Shown one piece after another: positions 33,107 to 45,586 of a DNA stretch of 64,000 bases. The translations under genes and the position numbers were made by a program. Origin of the DNA: Schistosoma mansoni. Taxonomy: Eukaryota; Platyhelminthes; Trematoda; Strigeidida; Schistosomatidae. The notes under the pieces were generated by a model that saw nothing but the letters and a program-made list of their open reading frames with translations, made no database searches and had not been told where the DNA came from. Numbering within the stretch: position 1 is the first letter of the stretch; each line of letters starts with the position of its first letter. The stretch is taken from assembly GCF_000237925.1 (NCBI RefSeq), contig NC_031502.1, forward strand, positions 15,302,434-15,366,433. Reading direction: 5' to 3'.

Positions 33107-34850
33107 CTCTTCAGGGCGCCATTGTGATCGATTCTCAGCCACGTCACCTAGAGTTTCCAAACATTGGTTACGATACTCACGCGGATCCCAACCAAGTAGT
33201 CTGCATTTACCAACATGATTAGGACTAGAAGTTAGTGACTTGAAGCACTGATGTCAAGTTTCGGTTCAGCCTCTCCTAGCTCTCTTCCAACCATCCCCTA
33301 CACTAGTCAACATTGCGCGTCGTGGTAATCGGTGTTGAGGCATACGTAACACGTGGCCCAACCATCTCAGTCGATGAAGATTCACAACTTCATCAACTGG
33401 TTTACCATCATCCCCTAATACCCTGTGTCTAACCTCATCAGTACTTACCCGGTAATCCCAGCAGATGCAAGCAATAATGTTAAGGCATCTGTGGTCAAAT
33501 ACTAGTACCTTCTGCTCTTAATGGCCACGTTTCTCAGCCGTAAAGTAGAACAGAGCGAGCTGCTCCCTCAATCGTCTTCGCCATCGGTGACGTAAGTTGT
33601 TAATAGTCAAACGAGCTTCTTGAATCTGTACAGAGATTTCGTCAGACACAAACCCATTAGGGCTAATCAGACTTCCAAGATTAGTGAAGTTGTCCACGCG
33701 TTCGACTGCTTCACTCCCTATCCTTAGTTCAGGTATTGACGCAGGCCATTTAAAGTGGGAGAAACCCGTTCCAAACATCCTTGCATTGTTACTCAGCTCT
33801 ATAAAAAGACTCTGCATTTTTTCAGCGTCTTCACCAAACAGGACTATGTCATCTGCGTATTCTAAGTCAATAAGTGAACCTCCTGGGAGAGGATCAATTC
33901 CCGAAAATTCAGTCCGAGAGAACGTTATTTCGAGCAGTAGGTATGTGATGACAGTTCGCCATAAACTGTGACTCAACTGGTAGTGTTTGAGTAAAGAGCC
34001 TTCACAAGGTTAATGCACTTTTGAGGTACACCTTTCAATGACAGACTCCAATGTGTAGTTTGGAGAGAGGTTTCAGTAGACCTGAGACAGTGTTTCGCGC
34101 ACTAGAATCGTTCTCCATCGCGGCACTTGAGGAGGAAGTTTAGAGTTTAAAATCGAGGTAGTAGGAATAATAGGAATTGAAGAGGGAGTTTGATAATGAA
34201 TACATTGATATTGAGTACTGTTAGAGGTATGAGGGTTCTTCTGGATGTACTTGAAAACGAAATTGAGTTAGAAGTGGTCTTAGTGACCTGAGAGAGTGAC
34301 GACAATACTTAAGGGACAACTGCTTGAGGCCGGTCACACACGACGTTTTTGTGAGTAATTTTCGTATTAGCTTCGTACTTGTTGGGACGTTCCCGCCGGA
34401 GACGTAAATCCGTGGGATTAGGAGAGGTGTGCATTTTTAAGGTCGACCTTTTCTAACCCCACCCGTCCTTGTAGGAAGGCAGCATCGCTGCAGATGGTGG
34501 TTGTCCGAGGGAAACACCTTACTGCCATCACACCCCTGTACAGTCAGCAGTACGATTTCGCCCTCAGACCTTGGGTTTGCTACTTTTAGTCTTACCTGTC
34601 TGGCATAGTAGGACCTTGAGGAACGATTGTTCCATCCAGTATAGCTCTATTGGTTCATCACGATAGGCAAGCCTGACCACCACGTCAAGGTAGCAGCAAT
34701 GGTCGGAATAAACAGCTTGTAGGGTCAGTGAAATGTCACTGGGCCCTATCAAAATCATTTGGCAGTCAGGTCTCTGAATGTCAAACAGTCCATCGATCCT
34801 TGTCAAGTTCAAGGACAACCAACGCGCATCAATTAGTAGCACGCCATGGA
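33107..34850 (-). mobile_element. Non-LTR retrotransposon with internal deletion (minus strand)
   Basis: Reads right to left. A leader (34850 to about 34046) is homologous to the leader of the element at 61385 (for example CTACCTTGACGTGGTGG and CTAGTGCGCGAAAC). It is joined at about 34045 straight to the late reverse-transcriptase part: LKGVPQKCINLVKALYSN, then LEYADDIVLFGEDAEK (the catalytic YADD), LGSLISPNGFVSDE, and the C-terminal region reading through to 33107 with frame breaks. Endonuclease and the N-terminal half of the RT are gone; a further ~25 residues are missing before YADD. It cannot move. Confidence 0.7.
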
Positions 34851-36119
34851 CTGGCCCATGTGGTAGTGGTCGTAACTTCTCTCTTTTACTTACTGTTACT
34901 AATAAATTCCTGTAATAACATTTTTTTTTGTTATGTAGTCTTCAAAGCAACCATAGCACGTTGATGCGACGAAAGGGTAGTCGATGTTAAATTCTGACTG
35001 CGAGGCGCGACTTCGAAGTTAGCTATTGGTCACACCATTCCGATCTAACTCGAATAGGCACCCACTCATTTCTATATAGATCATCTACGTTGGTGATCTA
35101 CAAGCTCTTCTTAACCATTTTTTATAAGCTGTTCCCATTTGGATGCTATTTACTAACACACTAATGATCAACATTTCAGCTTTACACATAAATATTTAAT
35201 GTCAATATTCCATGAAATAATCAGATAAAATGATTCTAATTTAAGTTATTAAAAAAAAATTTGATGATTTGCTTCATAGGACAATTAAAATGTTAATTTT
35301 CATACACTATCCTTAGGGTTTTATTCATAAGAATTAAGTCTCTTCATAGATTGCTTGAAGTGTTTTTCTAACTTGGAAATCACTCTATCATACTAGAACG
35401 TTAATAAATGTTGATTATATTTGCTGGTAATTTCGCGTTGTTCTATTAACATCACTGACTCCCTGTCTTTGGACACAAGACTCAAAACTCATAGAGTTTA
35501 TCTTAAATAGAACAGAGGGGTGAAAATCATTTATCACCAAATTTGTTAACATGAATAATTCGTAGGAAGATTTAGCGAAAGCAAGGATTAGAAAGACAAC
35601 AACTATAGTTGATAGTCGACTTTATTCACTATGAAATTTCTCCGTTATATATGATTGTTAAATGTACTATCATTCCAATACAAATAATATGGTTAATCAA
35701 CCAAGTCAACATTCAACAACCATAAAATTATTAAAAAACATATATCATGTGTATTAGCATGTTACTACAGTGAGGATATGAATTTAATCTGAATTTTCGT
35801 TCCGAGTTATTTTTTATCGACTAATAATTACCTCCCTCATTTTTAGTAGTCACTATTATTGGACAGAACTTTTCATTGGCTTTATCGAAATTTTATTGAT
35901 AATCTAAATTAACATTGTAACTAACTAGAACTATTCGTTTTATTACTACGATAAGTTAAAAATTTTGGAAAATTTATTCGCTGCTCATTTTTCTCAGAGT
36001 ATGTAATAAATAACTATTCTATAATTCAGTTACATGAATTTAACTTTCTAGTAGGTAGGACGCGTTTACATTTATAGAATAAGATCAAGTGAAGCTCACC
36101 AATGAAAAGATATTTCTGT
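34851..36119. other. No gene seen (intergenic)
   Basis: AT-rich spacer with no coding or repeat signal I can support. Confidence 0.45.
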
Positions 36120-36360
36120 CAGTAGAGATGGATGAAGGGTTAGCATTAAAATCTAGAACGCGCGTTTCGCCTTATTCGGGACTCATTAGCTGGATTTATC
36201 TGTTTCCCAGAGTTAATGTTTATCCGGGACTCGAAAGCAGCACCGTTCTCTTCAACCATCATCGCGTTACTTACCTAGTCACTGGTTTGTGTAACAGAAT
36301 GAATTTTAATTCATTTGTATTGGTTGTTTGAATCTTCTCACTGATGTTTAGGAAGACCAA
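36120..36360 (-). repeat. SINE family 1, diverged
   Basis: Minus-oriented copy. The core reads CTAATGA (complement 36183-36189) instead of CTGANGA; GAAA (complement 36165-36168) is intact. The end block TTGTTTGAATCTTC...GATG matches the other copies. Confidence 0.65.
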
Positions 36361-36835
36361 AAAGAGACTGATCAATAGTGGACCAAAATATCAATGAGAA
36401 CATCAATACAAATGAACTAAATATATCTATGGCTGTAAAGCAATCATAATAACTCTAGTAGAGAAATTCTGTTGAGAATTTCGTTCACTAACCTGGGTTA
36501 TGTATAGCCACTACTATCTTACCTTACTGTTACTAGGTGATAATAATTCAGGCGTTTTTCTAAGATAATTCTGTTACTTAACTCAAATGAGATATTTAGT
36601 TGAATAATTCGATCTGATCACTAAGACAGTATGGTTTAGGTGCTGGTTTATGTAACTACTTTGAATACAGAAATTGCAAATGAGCTAGGAAAATCAGATA
36701 CTACTATGGTGAATGTGAAACAAATTTTCAAAACACTTGAATGACTGTCAGGGAAATGTAACTCGTGAGTGGTTGCAGTACCGTTATAAATGTATCCTGA
36801 AGTAAACTATTCTTAATGATTACACATCACGAAGG

Positions 36836-36996
36836 CACCAAAGATGGCCCAGATTGGCATAAGCCGCTCTGGCTTTCATTATACGTGCATCAATCTCATC
36901 ACTCACGCCACCACCAGCACTTATGTAGCTACCTAGATATACGAACTTCCGGACTTCCGCCTCGTTTGGTGGATCAGTCGTCACCGGCCATGGGGG
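36836..36996 (-). mobile_element. Non-LTR reverse transcriptase fragment
   Basis: The minus strand encodes KFVYLGSYISAGGGVSDEID and then ARIMKARAAYANLGHLW, the stretch after the RT palm in RTE-like elements. Cut on its upstream side by the N run at 36997-37196. The same family as the 3' end at 27.3-27.7 kb seems likely. Confidence 0.65.
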
Positions 36997-37196
36997 NNNN
37001 NNNNNNNNNNNNNNNNNNNNNNNNNNNNNNNNNNNNNNNNNNNNNNNNNNNNNNNNNNNNNNNNNNNNNNNNNNNNNNNNNNNNNNNNNNNNNNNNNNNN
37101 NNNNNNNNNNNNNNNNNNNNNNNNNNNNNNNNNNNNNNNNNNNNNNNNNNNNNNNNNNNNNNNNNNNNNNNNNNNNNNNNNNNNNNNNNNNNNNNN
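36997..37196. other. Assembly gap (200 N)
   Basis: Fixed-length N run next to a retrotransposon fragment. Confidence 0.95.
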
Positions 37197-37289
37197 GTGT
37201 TCGAATTTCTTCACATGCGGTTCATAGCTTGTCCTTCACACCTCGATGTTGATTGGTTCTTGTTGACCTTAAATCTGTCATTGTAAACA

Positions 37290-37535
37290 ATGACAATGAA
37301 TACTTCACTTCTACCCGAAGTTTGTTCTGATGATGTCGTTCAGAAGAACGATGAAAGCTCCACGACCAAACCATCCAGCTCAGAGAACAAAACCCCATCA
37401 AAAAAAGGTTTTGCACCAATTGATGCTCTTCAGCGAAGTGACCCCACATTCTTGAAGAAAGTAGTCTTTCACTATCGATTCGAACCAGTATCACAATCAC
37501 CGATAGTTTCGGTGATCTATGCCGGCCGAGAATGA
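37290..37535 (+). other. Unidentified open frame, 81 aa
   Basis: ATG frame, Ser/Lys-rich in its first half (STTKPSSSENKTPSKKG) and then more ordered (DPTFLKKVVFHYRFEPVSQSPIVSVIYAGRE). Codon use and GC content are higher than the surroundings. It could be an exon of a host gene, or gag-like sequence of a retroelement given the RT fragment across the gap. No family recognised. Confidence 0.25.
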
Positions 37536-37559
37536 CCTGGTGTGGAACCAACACAAAAG

Positions 37560-40500
37560 CTCATGTTGAGACTAAATCGATGTTATCCAGTAGGTATTCA
37601 GGGTTAGATGGTATGGTATCAATCAATATTCTGTAATCTATGTGTTAAACATGCTTTCATTTACCAGTTTTAAACTAGCCTTTGTCATTACTTTTATTAA
37701 CTAAAATTAAGTAGTTAGCATAAGATCGAATTTCAGTAGTACAAGGTATAACTAGTTGATAGACACCTGGTCATACGTTTCCTAACGTTTTGTAGACTAT
37801 GAAAGTTGGATAGAATTATAATGGTAAAGTGTCCTTATTTGTCAATTTTTTAAAGCAATACTGAAAGAGAATTGATTAGGGGATCTTAAGTAGATTTTTA
37901 AAAAGAAAACCGCCTGGTTTGAAAGTTTATAACAATAAAACAAGATATACATAAATAATTGAATAAAAATAATCAGCAGATCGAAACGTATGTTCAAAGA
38001 AAATAGTTTCCCGTGGAATCAAAAATTAGGGCGTAACTTTACTACTGAAGACCACTTAGAATGATCATTTGCGGGTGATGTCACGATAGTGTCCAAATTG
38101 TAGTTCAAGTAAATGGGATGGTATATTGATGATGCGATTATTTTCCATTACAACTATTTATGATAATTAGATAGGTGATTGGAGAGAATTTCGTTTATTT
38201 GGAAACAATTGTTATCACGAGTTGATAAGAGTAAATCACCTGGTTTAAAGTTCAGAATAACTCTTATCTGAGTGATCACTGATTTATGTAAATAAGTTTA
38301 AAAAACAAACAACAATGTGTTCACATGACGAAATCAAGTCATTCTAGTAATCTGACAAATCCAAAGTAAATAAAACTTGAGTGATCTAATTAACTTAATT
38401 ATGGACTGTAAATTTCAGGTTGAAAACAACCTACCACTAAGTTATTAGTACTGATATCTACTGAGAAGTTAGAGGAATGTTAAAGTATGACTTTATTACA
38501 ATATAACGGGATAAATACGAAACGAAGTCGAACTTTCGGAGCTGTCCTACAGGAAACTATTATTTGTATAATCGTTAGTATTTAAACTATGGTAATTTTC
38601 CACGCTCCTGCTTGTAAACTTTTCATGATGCACGGGCTGTTATATCTTTTGTTTTTCTTAAGTTACTTTTAAATCATTACGAACCTATTACTCATTTCTT
38701 TTTCAAGTGTGGCTTACAATTCCCATATTGTAACTTCTTAATTATACTGGTATGAACAGGATTCTGAACTATATCCATAAATTTAAGCTATCTGATTTAA
38801 AGTTTCCTGCCTATTGTGTTGCGTTCTTTTCTGTTTATGAAGCGAGCGAACTTGAACGAAATACATTCTGGACCGACTGTAGTTAAGTACTAACCTTGAC
38901 CATTTTCTCAATATCGTGTCATTGGTTAGCTGAGGGCCGTTGATATTAGATAGAAAACATAGTTGAGTCGATCAGTACTCGTTATAGGTCAACACAACTT
39001 CTTTCCTGTATTACAGTCCGAACTCACAGCCCCCAAGGCAAATCAAGAATACTGGTTTTTAATTTCGTATCCACTATCAGAATTCTAACAAAACGAGTAC
39101 ACATAGAGATTTAATAATTGGTACATTGAAACAAATGAATCTACAACTGTTTGTGTGTTTCACCTAAACTAATCAGTCCTTGGTTGTGGAAGTGGCAAAG
39201 TTCACCTAATATACAACTTTTAAGCTGGTAAGTGTCTAATTTCCTTGGTCGCTACCATAACTTTCTGATGAACCAATCAGCTGCAAAGTATGGAGTACTA
39301 TATTCTATTTAGTATGGAATAAATATGATCTCACAATGTCTTGTGATTTTCATTAAGAACTATGTAAACAGTCAGACAAGCGGAGCCTTCTTGCCTAGTT
39401 TTCTTAATTACTTCGAGAATAATAATCCACTTTATAAAATAGAATGGTCGTACAAAATCCCACATTCTTAAACTCTGGATTAGAGCACCAGAATGCTAAG
39501 TAAGTGGTCACAAGTATTTTCTTTAGATTTGTAACTCAATTGATGATAAAAAGTAAAACATAGAAATACAACTCAGTATAATTGGTAAGTTTAAATAGGT
39601 AAATACGAGACGATTATCTATTCCTGTGTTTCTTTCTAGTTACAACTGTTACATCCGAACGAAGAACGAATGAATATATATATATATATACTATACAGAT
39701 GACCTTTAAGGACTAGGAGTTGGTTCAAGACTGCTAGTGTTGGTTAACATATTATTGGTTTAACACAGGGACATGGTTATAGAATTCAGCATTCTGATTA
39801 GCAGTTTTGTCACATGATATTTAATGATCCATGGACATAACAATAACTACATTTATCTTTCACCTAACTCCGAATTCTTTATTTTAATTCAAATTCAGGA
39901 TACTTCTTTTCCATCTATTCTGTTTTATAACTTAGTTCCTTCTAAAGTATTTTTCTGTTCCACTAACAAGTAAAACAATCATTTTAAGTAAATACTACAA
40001 GCTTACAAGCTGAAAAGCTAACAGAGCTGCGAGATGCTCAACACAACTACATTGATCACCTCAGAAGATAGATAAATCAAAAATATTCTTGAAACAAACT
40101 ATGATGACAATCGCACTATACCTTTGTTAAGTAATTGAGCCGTTTTCTTCTCAACATCGAGAAATCAACAATATCTAATTAACACCAGATTCTAAGTGTT
40201 GTAATTAAGTCGAAACATGATTTTTTGAATCTATTTGAAAATAATGGCTATGGGCCTTAATCAGCGGGTAACGATCGTTGACCACATTGTAAATCCTACT
40301 TAGACATGTAGAATAATCATAATTAAGTTGTAATTAGCTTGGCGATATAAGCAAGCACATCACGGCAAAAACTGGAAATCAAAAATTACCCAGAGTCAAG
40401 GGTATCGAAAAAAACCAACCCTTTAGATTTATATAGTTTTGTTATAGCACTCATTAGTAAGTAAGTTTTTTAAACAAAAAAATGACGCTCAAGATATCGA

Positions 40501-40860
40501 GGTATTTGTGAATATTTTATCAGCAGTCAGAGGTCGGAATCTGTTTTGTGTGATATGGTCTACTTTTTGGTTCATTTTATGATATAATCGCATAATTCTG
40601 ATATTTGGATTACTTCATCACCATTTTTATCAATTTTCCTACAAAATTTCACGATTCCATTTTCGGTTGTTGGTGTATCGACCATTTCTTTTAACTCTGG
40701 TATGATTATCAATCCGTTTTTATTCTTGTCCAAAGACTATGGCAGCATCAACTCCTTTCCTAGGAAGAAGAAAAAGAAATGATAATACTTTTGTTTTATT
40801 TCTGCTTGTAGAATGAGAAATTAGAAAAGTTTTTATGTACAACACATTTATTTTGCAGGA
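37560..40860. other. No gene seen (intergenic)
   Basis: 3.3 kb of AT-rich DNA with only a short (TA)n run near 39680. No EF-hand pattern or SINE detected. Confidence 0.45.
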
Positions 40861-40864
40861 ACTG

Positions 40865-40925
40865 ACAAACAGGGACGAAACGCGTATGCTTAATTCCACT
40901 GTTGACCGCAATCTATCTACTCTGT
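40865..40925 (+). repeat. SINE family 1 fragment
   Basis: GGACGAAACGCG followed by ATTCCACTG and ATCTATCT: the GAAA side of the hammerhead plus the conserved flank, with no CTGANGA box. Like the 32.7-kb insertion, it begins at stem II's second strand. Confidence 0.6.
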
Positions 40926-43900
40926 GTCTTATTTGTAACGACGTTATGACTCAACTTTCAATGGTCTAGCTACTTTATATTCACCCAGAATTAACGATTT
41001 ATATTCAGTCTATTGTAGTTTATATTAGCGACTTGTGGTTCTAGTTCAATGTTCTAAACAGTAATCTTTTTAAACAGATAGCGGAAAGGATGGGGTCTTG
41101 TTCATTTGATTCTGGGATGCTTTCATGAGTGAAAAAAGAAACTATGGATCTAGGCAATACTGCTGTATATAAGTATATACGTTAACTATGAATAGTATCA
41201 GATATCTGCTTACACGACAACTTGATGCACTGTGTACACGTACAACCGTATTTATGACGGTGAACTGACATCTATTATCAGATAAAAATTCTGGAGTTAT
41301 AGGACTTTGCTGGACTTCATATTGTACGGTCAGATTAGTTATGTTTTCCAAAAATGTGTAAGATAGTTACTACTGAGTAAAAAATCATTCGGTGACATTT
41401 TCATTTACCTAAAGCTTGCTATTTTTCAGGATCTAATGGAATAGATAACCCATATAATTCTCCTTTATTCACTTTTGAAAAATCTATGATTTTAAACCAG
41501 CGGATGAAATTCATCCTGTGCAATTAAATTTCATTTAAATTTGGGTCAAAAAGCTTCGATAAAAGTTGGAAAATGAAGGTTAACGGACAAATCAAAGTAT
41601 TAAATTTATAACTCAGAATAATTCAATCTTCAAGTCTCTGCCGCTATAAGCTAACACTACAGGAAACCATTATTGTAAGGAGAGAATGTGCATATACCTA
41701 AGAGACCTTGAGAGGACTGCGATATCTAATTAATTTCAGTGTTTATGTATTCATTGACGGAGTTATCTGATAATTTTTAAAGCTTACTTTGTGGAACAAA
41801 AAGAAGAGCTTACCATATTACGTCAACTTCAGGGAAAGATTTAGAGGACCGATAACTAGTGTTTATTGGGAAAGCAGAAATATAAAACCACAAAACGAGT
41901 ATTTATTTATTTTATACATTTTGTTAACTTTTAGGAAGTATTTCCTAAATAGTCCGACTGGTCAATGACCATTATGTATTTTACCTATCAATAACAATAG
42001 AGATCGGTTATTCAGTTTTGTAGCAATATTACATCAACTAAATATCGGTCAAGATCTATTTATAATGGTGTGCTGTGGTATTGTATCTTACACTGTTATT
42101 CATGCGAATTTTCGATGTGAAAAGTAAAAGGTACGTGAGATCACTTATTCTATCTTACTCTGTTGGGGGTTTAAAGGGGTAGGTGTTTTCATGGAGCATT
42201 GATCGTGAGGAAAAATTTCAGTAACCTAATTCCTGATGATTATTGTGATTGTGGTAAAAGAATAACACTGTAAATGTCAAAACTATTGTACTACTCACTG
42301 TTGAAAAATAATTTTGGTATTTTCAAGGATATTAACATAAACTATAATTCTAGTTAAACAAATAAGTGTTTTGATGGAGCTTCTCTTTGGTCCAAAGTGT
42401 TTGTTTTAAAGGAAGAGAGGGGGACGTTCTTAACACAGCACAGTCATCAACTTCAGTGCGAATATTCGAAAGGTGATGGTAAACAATTTTTTCGTAAGTA
42501 CGATTACAATCCTGTTTTATATGTTTTCCCTTCTGTGTCAGATTTTTCTAGTCCTGGCTTGTCTATCCTGATAGTTTGAGCAGACGAATGGGACCAAAAT
42601 TGATTTGAACAGGAGGCTTTATTTTTGTAAAACAATTTTTGAGTTTATTTTGATATCAGTTATTGACTTTATTCAGTTAGAAAAAGTTGTTGGATCAGCT
42701 ATCTAAGAGAAGTAATTCCTTCGCACTTAATAGGTGATATAAAAATGACCTAAAATACTGTGATATATTTCTCCTCAGTTATTGAGACTGATTTTCATTT
42801 GTAAGGAATGTTTCAATTGAAACTTTAGTTGAGACTGAGTAATTGGCTACAACATAGTTAAGTGAAATATTTATCAATATTCAGTTGGAATTAACGCCAT
42901 TAAATTACATTGAATTTTCTTCATAAAAACTTGCTTGGTGAATTCAGAATAACCTCGACAGTTTATATTATTGAAAGTTAACCCAACAATCTTTAGCAGT
43001 GCAAGCTAGGGAACTGAAAAACAATTTCAAAGGATAGGAATAACATAACATGTTAGAAATAGGGTTTGGGACTAAGGTGACCTATCAAAATATTTTTCCA
43101 AAAGAAATGATTCTTAAAAGTGCTTCATTATAATTCTCTCGATAATCGAACAAAAGTATTAATCAAAAATAATAGTGGACATTAGAATTCTGCTAATATT
43201 TTTCTCAACAAAATTAATTTGTTCCACACTATGGTCTGTTCCATTTCCTAAAAGCGACCATCATTTTTAAAATAGTCTGTTTTTTATTGCTACTTTCGTA
43301 TAATCAGTATCAGTTGAAACTTTCGTATTGCCTTGCATCCATGTCAGTTATCAGTTACGTTTACGGTTAATCACTAAATGTGAATTGTGTCTACTAAGTA
43401 TTCACTTCATAGTTTCATTGGATTTTTATTGGTTAGTAGACTGTCGTCATAAAATTTATCCCCACACTTTTTATCAACCCTACCCTAACAACAAGCGTAC
43501 GGAATAAACACTAGACACAAACTGTTAACCTTATTAAATAACTCATTTCATGACTGCTAAGTTCATTAAAGATGAAACCATTTTTAAATGCCTCAGTGAC
43601 TGCATGAGTCATAACGGGTGAAATCGTTATGATAGGCGGAAATAACTAATCACCTAATATCATATAAATTTGATTTTGAACTTCGAGTGATCATTGGTTA
43701 AATGAAAAGTAACTCAGTTACCCAGTCTTGGTAGATTATTTGTATTTAAACCATAGTTTTAATTTCACATTTCAGTTTCTCGATGTGCTACCAAGCTATT
43801 TAATTTTTAAAAAAAACGTACTAGAATCAAAATATTTTAATTCCTAAATTCCGTTTTCTTTCTTCAGAGTGAAATACACACAGGTACTTAATAACTGGAA

Positions 43901-45586
43901 AACTTCATGGATCTGATGGTGAAAATGACTCATTATGAAGGATAGTTCTAAGTCAACAGAACTCCAAATATAGCTAGATATTTTTTAATTAACATGCTTG
44001 CTTTTCGTTATTACCTGTCAATCCTATACAATAACATAGTTTGTTGTGCAATATACATTGTTAGGTTTTTCTTAATTCTTTTGTTTTATAAATGAAACTA
44101 ACAATCTTCTGACGTTTGAGAACGTTTTACGTGCGGAGTAAATTTACTGACTTATCCAGACTTAGACATGATTCACTAACAAAAGTTAGACGCAATATTT
44201 CCAAAAAATAAAAGCTTACTAATTCTCTGTATGAAGAGCGTTATTGTTATTTGAAACATTTCCGTGGAAGTTAATCAATATCGGTCGGCAAGTGATATAT
44301 TCGTAAGTTTTTCATCACCAAAGCCGGTGCTCAGTGGTTTTCACTGTTACCCCAACTTAGATTAATCTGTGACGAGTAAAATTTGAAAACCAAAGCAATC
44401 TCCATAGAACCCCTTTAATTAAAATACTATGTTTCCCAATTTTTTGTCGTGCTTACTAGCTTAGATGTTTACTCATGGAAGCGAGAATCATCATTACAAC
44501 ACATATTTATGGACACATCATTCAATATCTACTACAAGTTAATTTCTAAAATATATTTCGTAAAGTACTTACCGTCTAGTTCTTTTTCTTAGCCTTTCCA
44601 GAATTAAGTCACAGTATTGCCTAAAATCACAAGGTGTTTTTGAGAAATCCTAAATAAAATTATTGAGGAGAAATGTATGTTATACCAAGGAGATTTTTTG
44701 ATTGATTAATTCTTCAGAATATTTGTCTGTTAATATCATTCAAGAGTTTTATATTTGTAAACAACCTTTGGCGTTTCTTTATTTAAATTCTTCAGGATTA
44801 ATAAAGTGAGGAAACTATGTGTTGGACGAATATACCATTCAGTAATTTTACTAAAACTGAACTCAAATTTCTGGAATACTAACAAGAACTGTACATGAAT
44901 CTCCTTCAGGAATTAAAACTGAAAACTATCTCAAATATTAGTGCTTCATCTATTCATTATGAATTGGTCTATACAGATGTCGTATACCACAAACAACCAC
45001 TTAATAAGTGTGAGGATATATTTAAAATATCTTTATACAAGACACTGCCCAATTTCAAAATGGTAACGATTGGAAACGCTGCTCGTGTTTTGTATGAATC
45101 TCTGTTTGGCCTCAAACCTACCATAAATAAGAAGAAAAAATATGAAAGCAAAAATATACTTAACACATCTTTTTTTCAAAAGTACATCCATTAAATTCAG
45201 TGATGAGAATGTAACCATATTTCAGTAATTGTTGATCAATAAAAGATACAGAGTATCAGTGTGCACCCAAATGGATATAGTGACTAAACCATGTGACCAG
45301 ATTCTGTAGATTATTCTTTCAACCAGTTAATAGGCAGATGAATATTTTCAATCTACTAATATTATAACTTAGATATTATTATTTACTGATTGTTTTCTTA
45401 AAACCAATTGAATGAATAACTAAACAGTTGTGAGAAGAAAACTTTTGATGATAGTGATTATGATTAGATACTTAAATAAACGACCTTGAAAAACTAAAGC
45501 GTGGAAATCATATCTAATATGCATTGAATAAACAGAGATAAACTTTTATATTCATGATTAATGAAACCTAGTTAATTCATCGAATT
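40926..45586. other. No confident gene; one unidentified frame at 44895-45194
   Basis: AT-rich. The 99-codon plus-strand frame at 44895-45194 (ATG start, Lys/Asn-rich C-terminus) is the longest undisturbed frame here, but it has no domain and composition typical of chance frames in AT-rich DNA. Confidence 0.4.

Noticed and set aside
33684-33971. 95-codon plus-strand frame
   Set aside because: Antisense of the YADD-containing reverse transcriptase.
43900-43960. Possible EF-loop (GSDGEND-like codons)
   Set aside because: Stops on both sides, no helix residues and no Glu at position 12.
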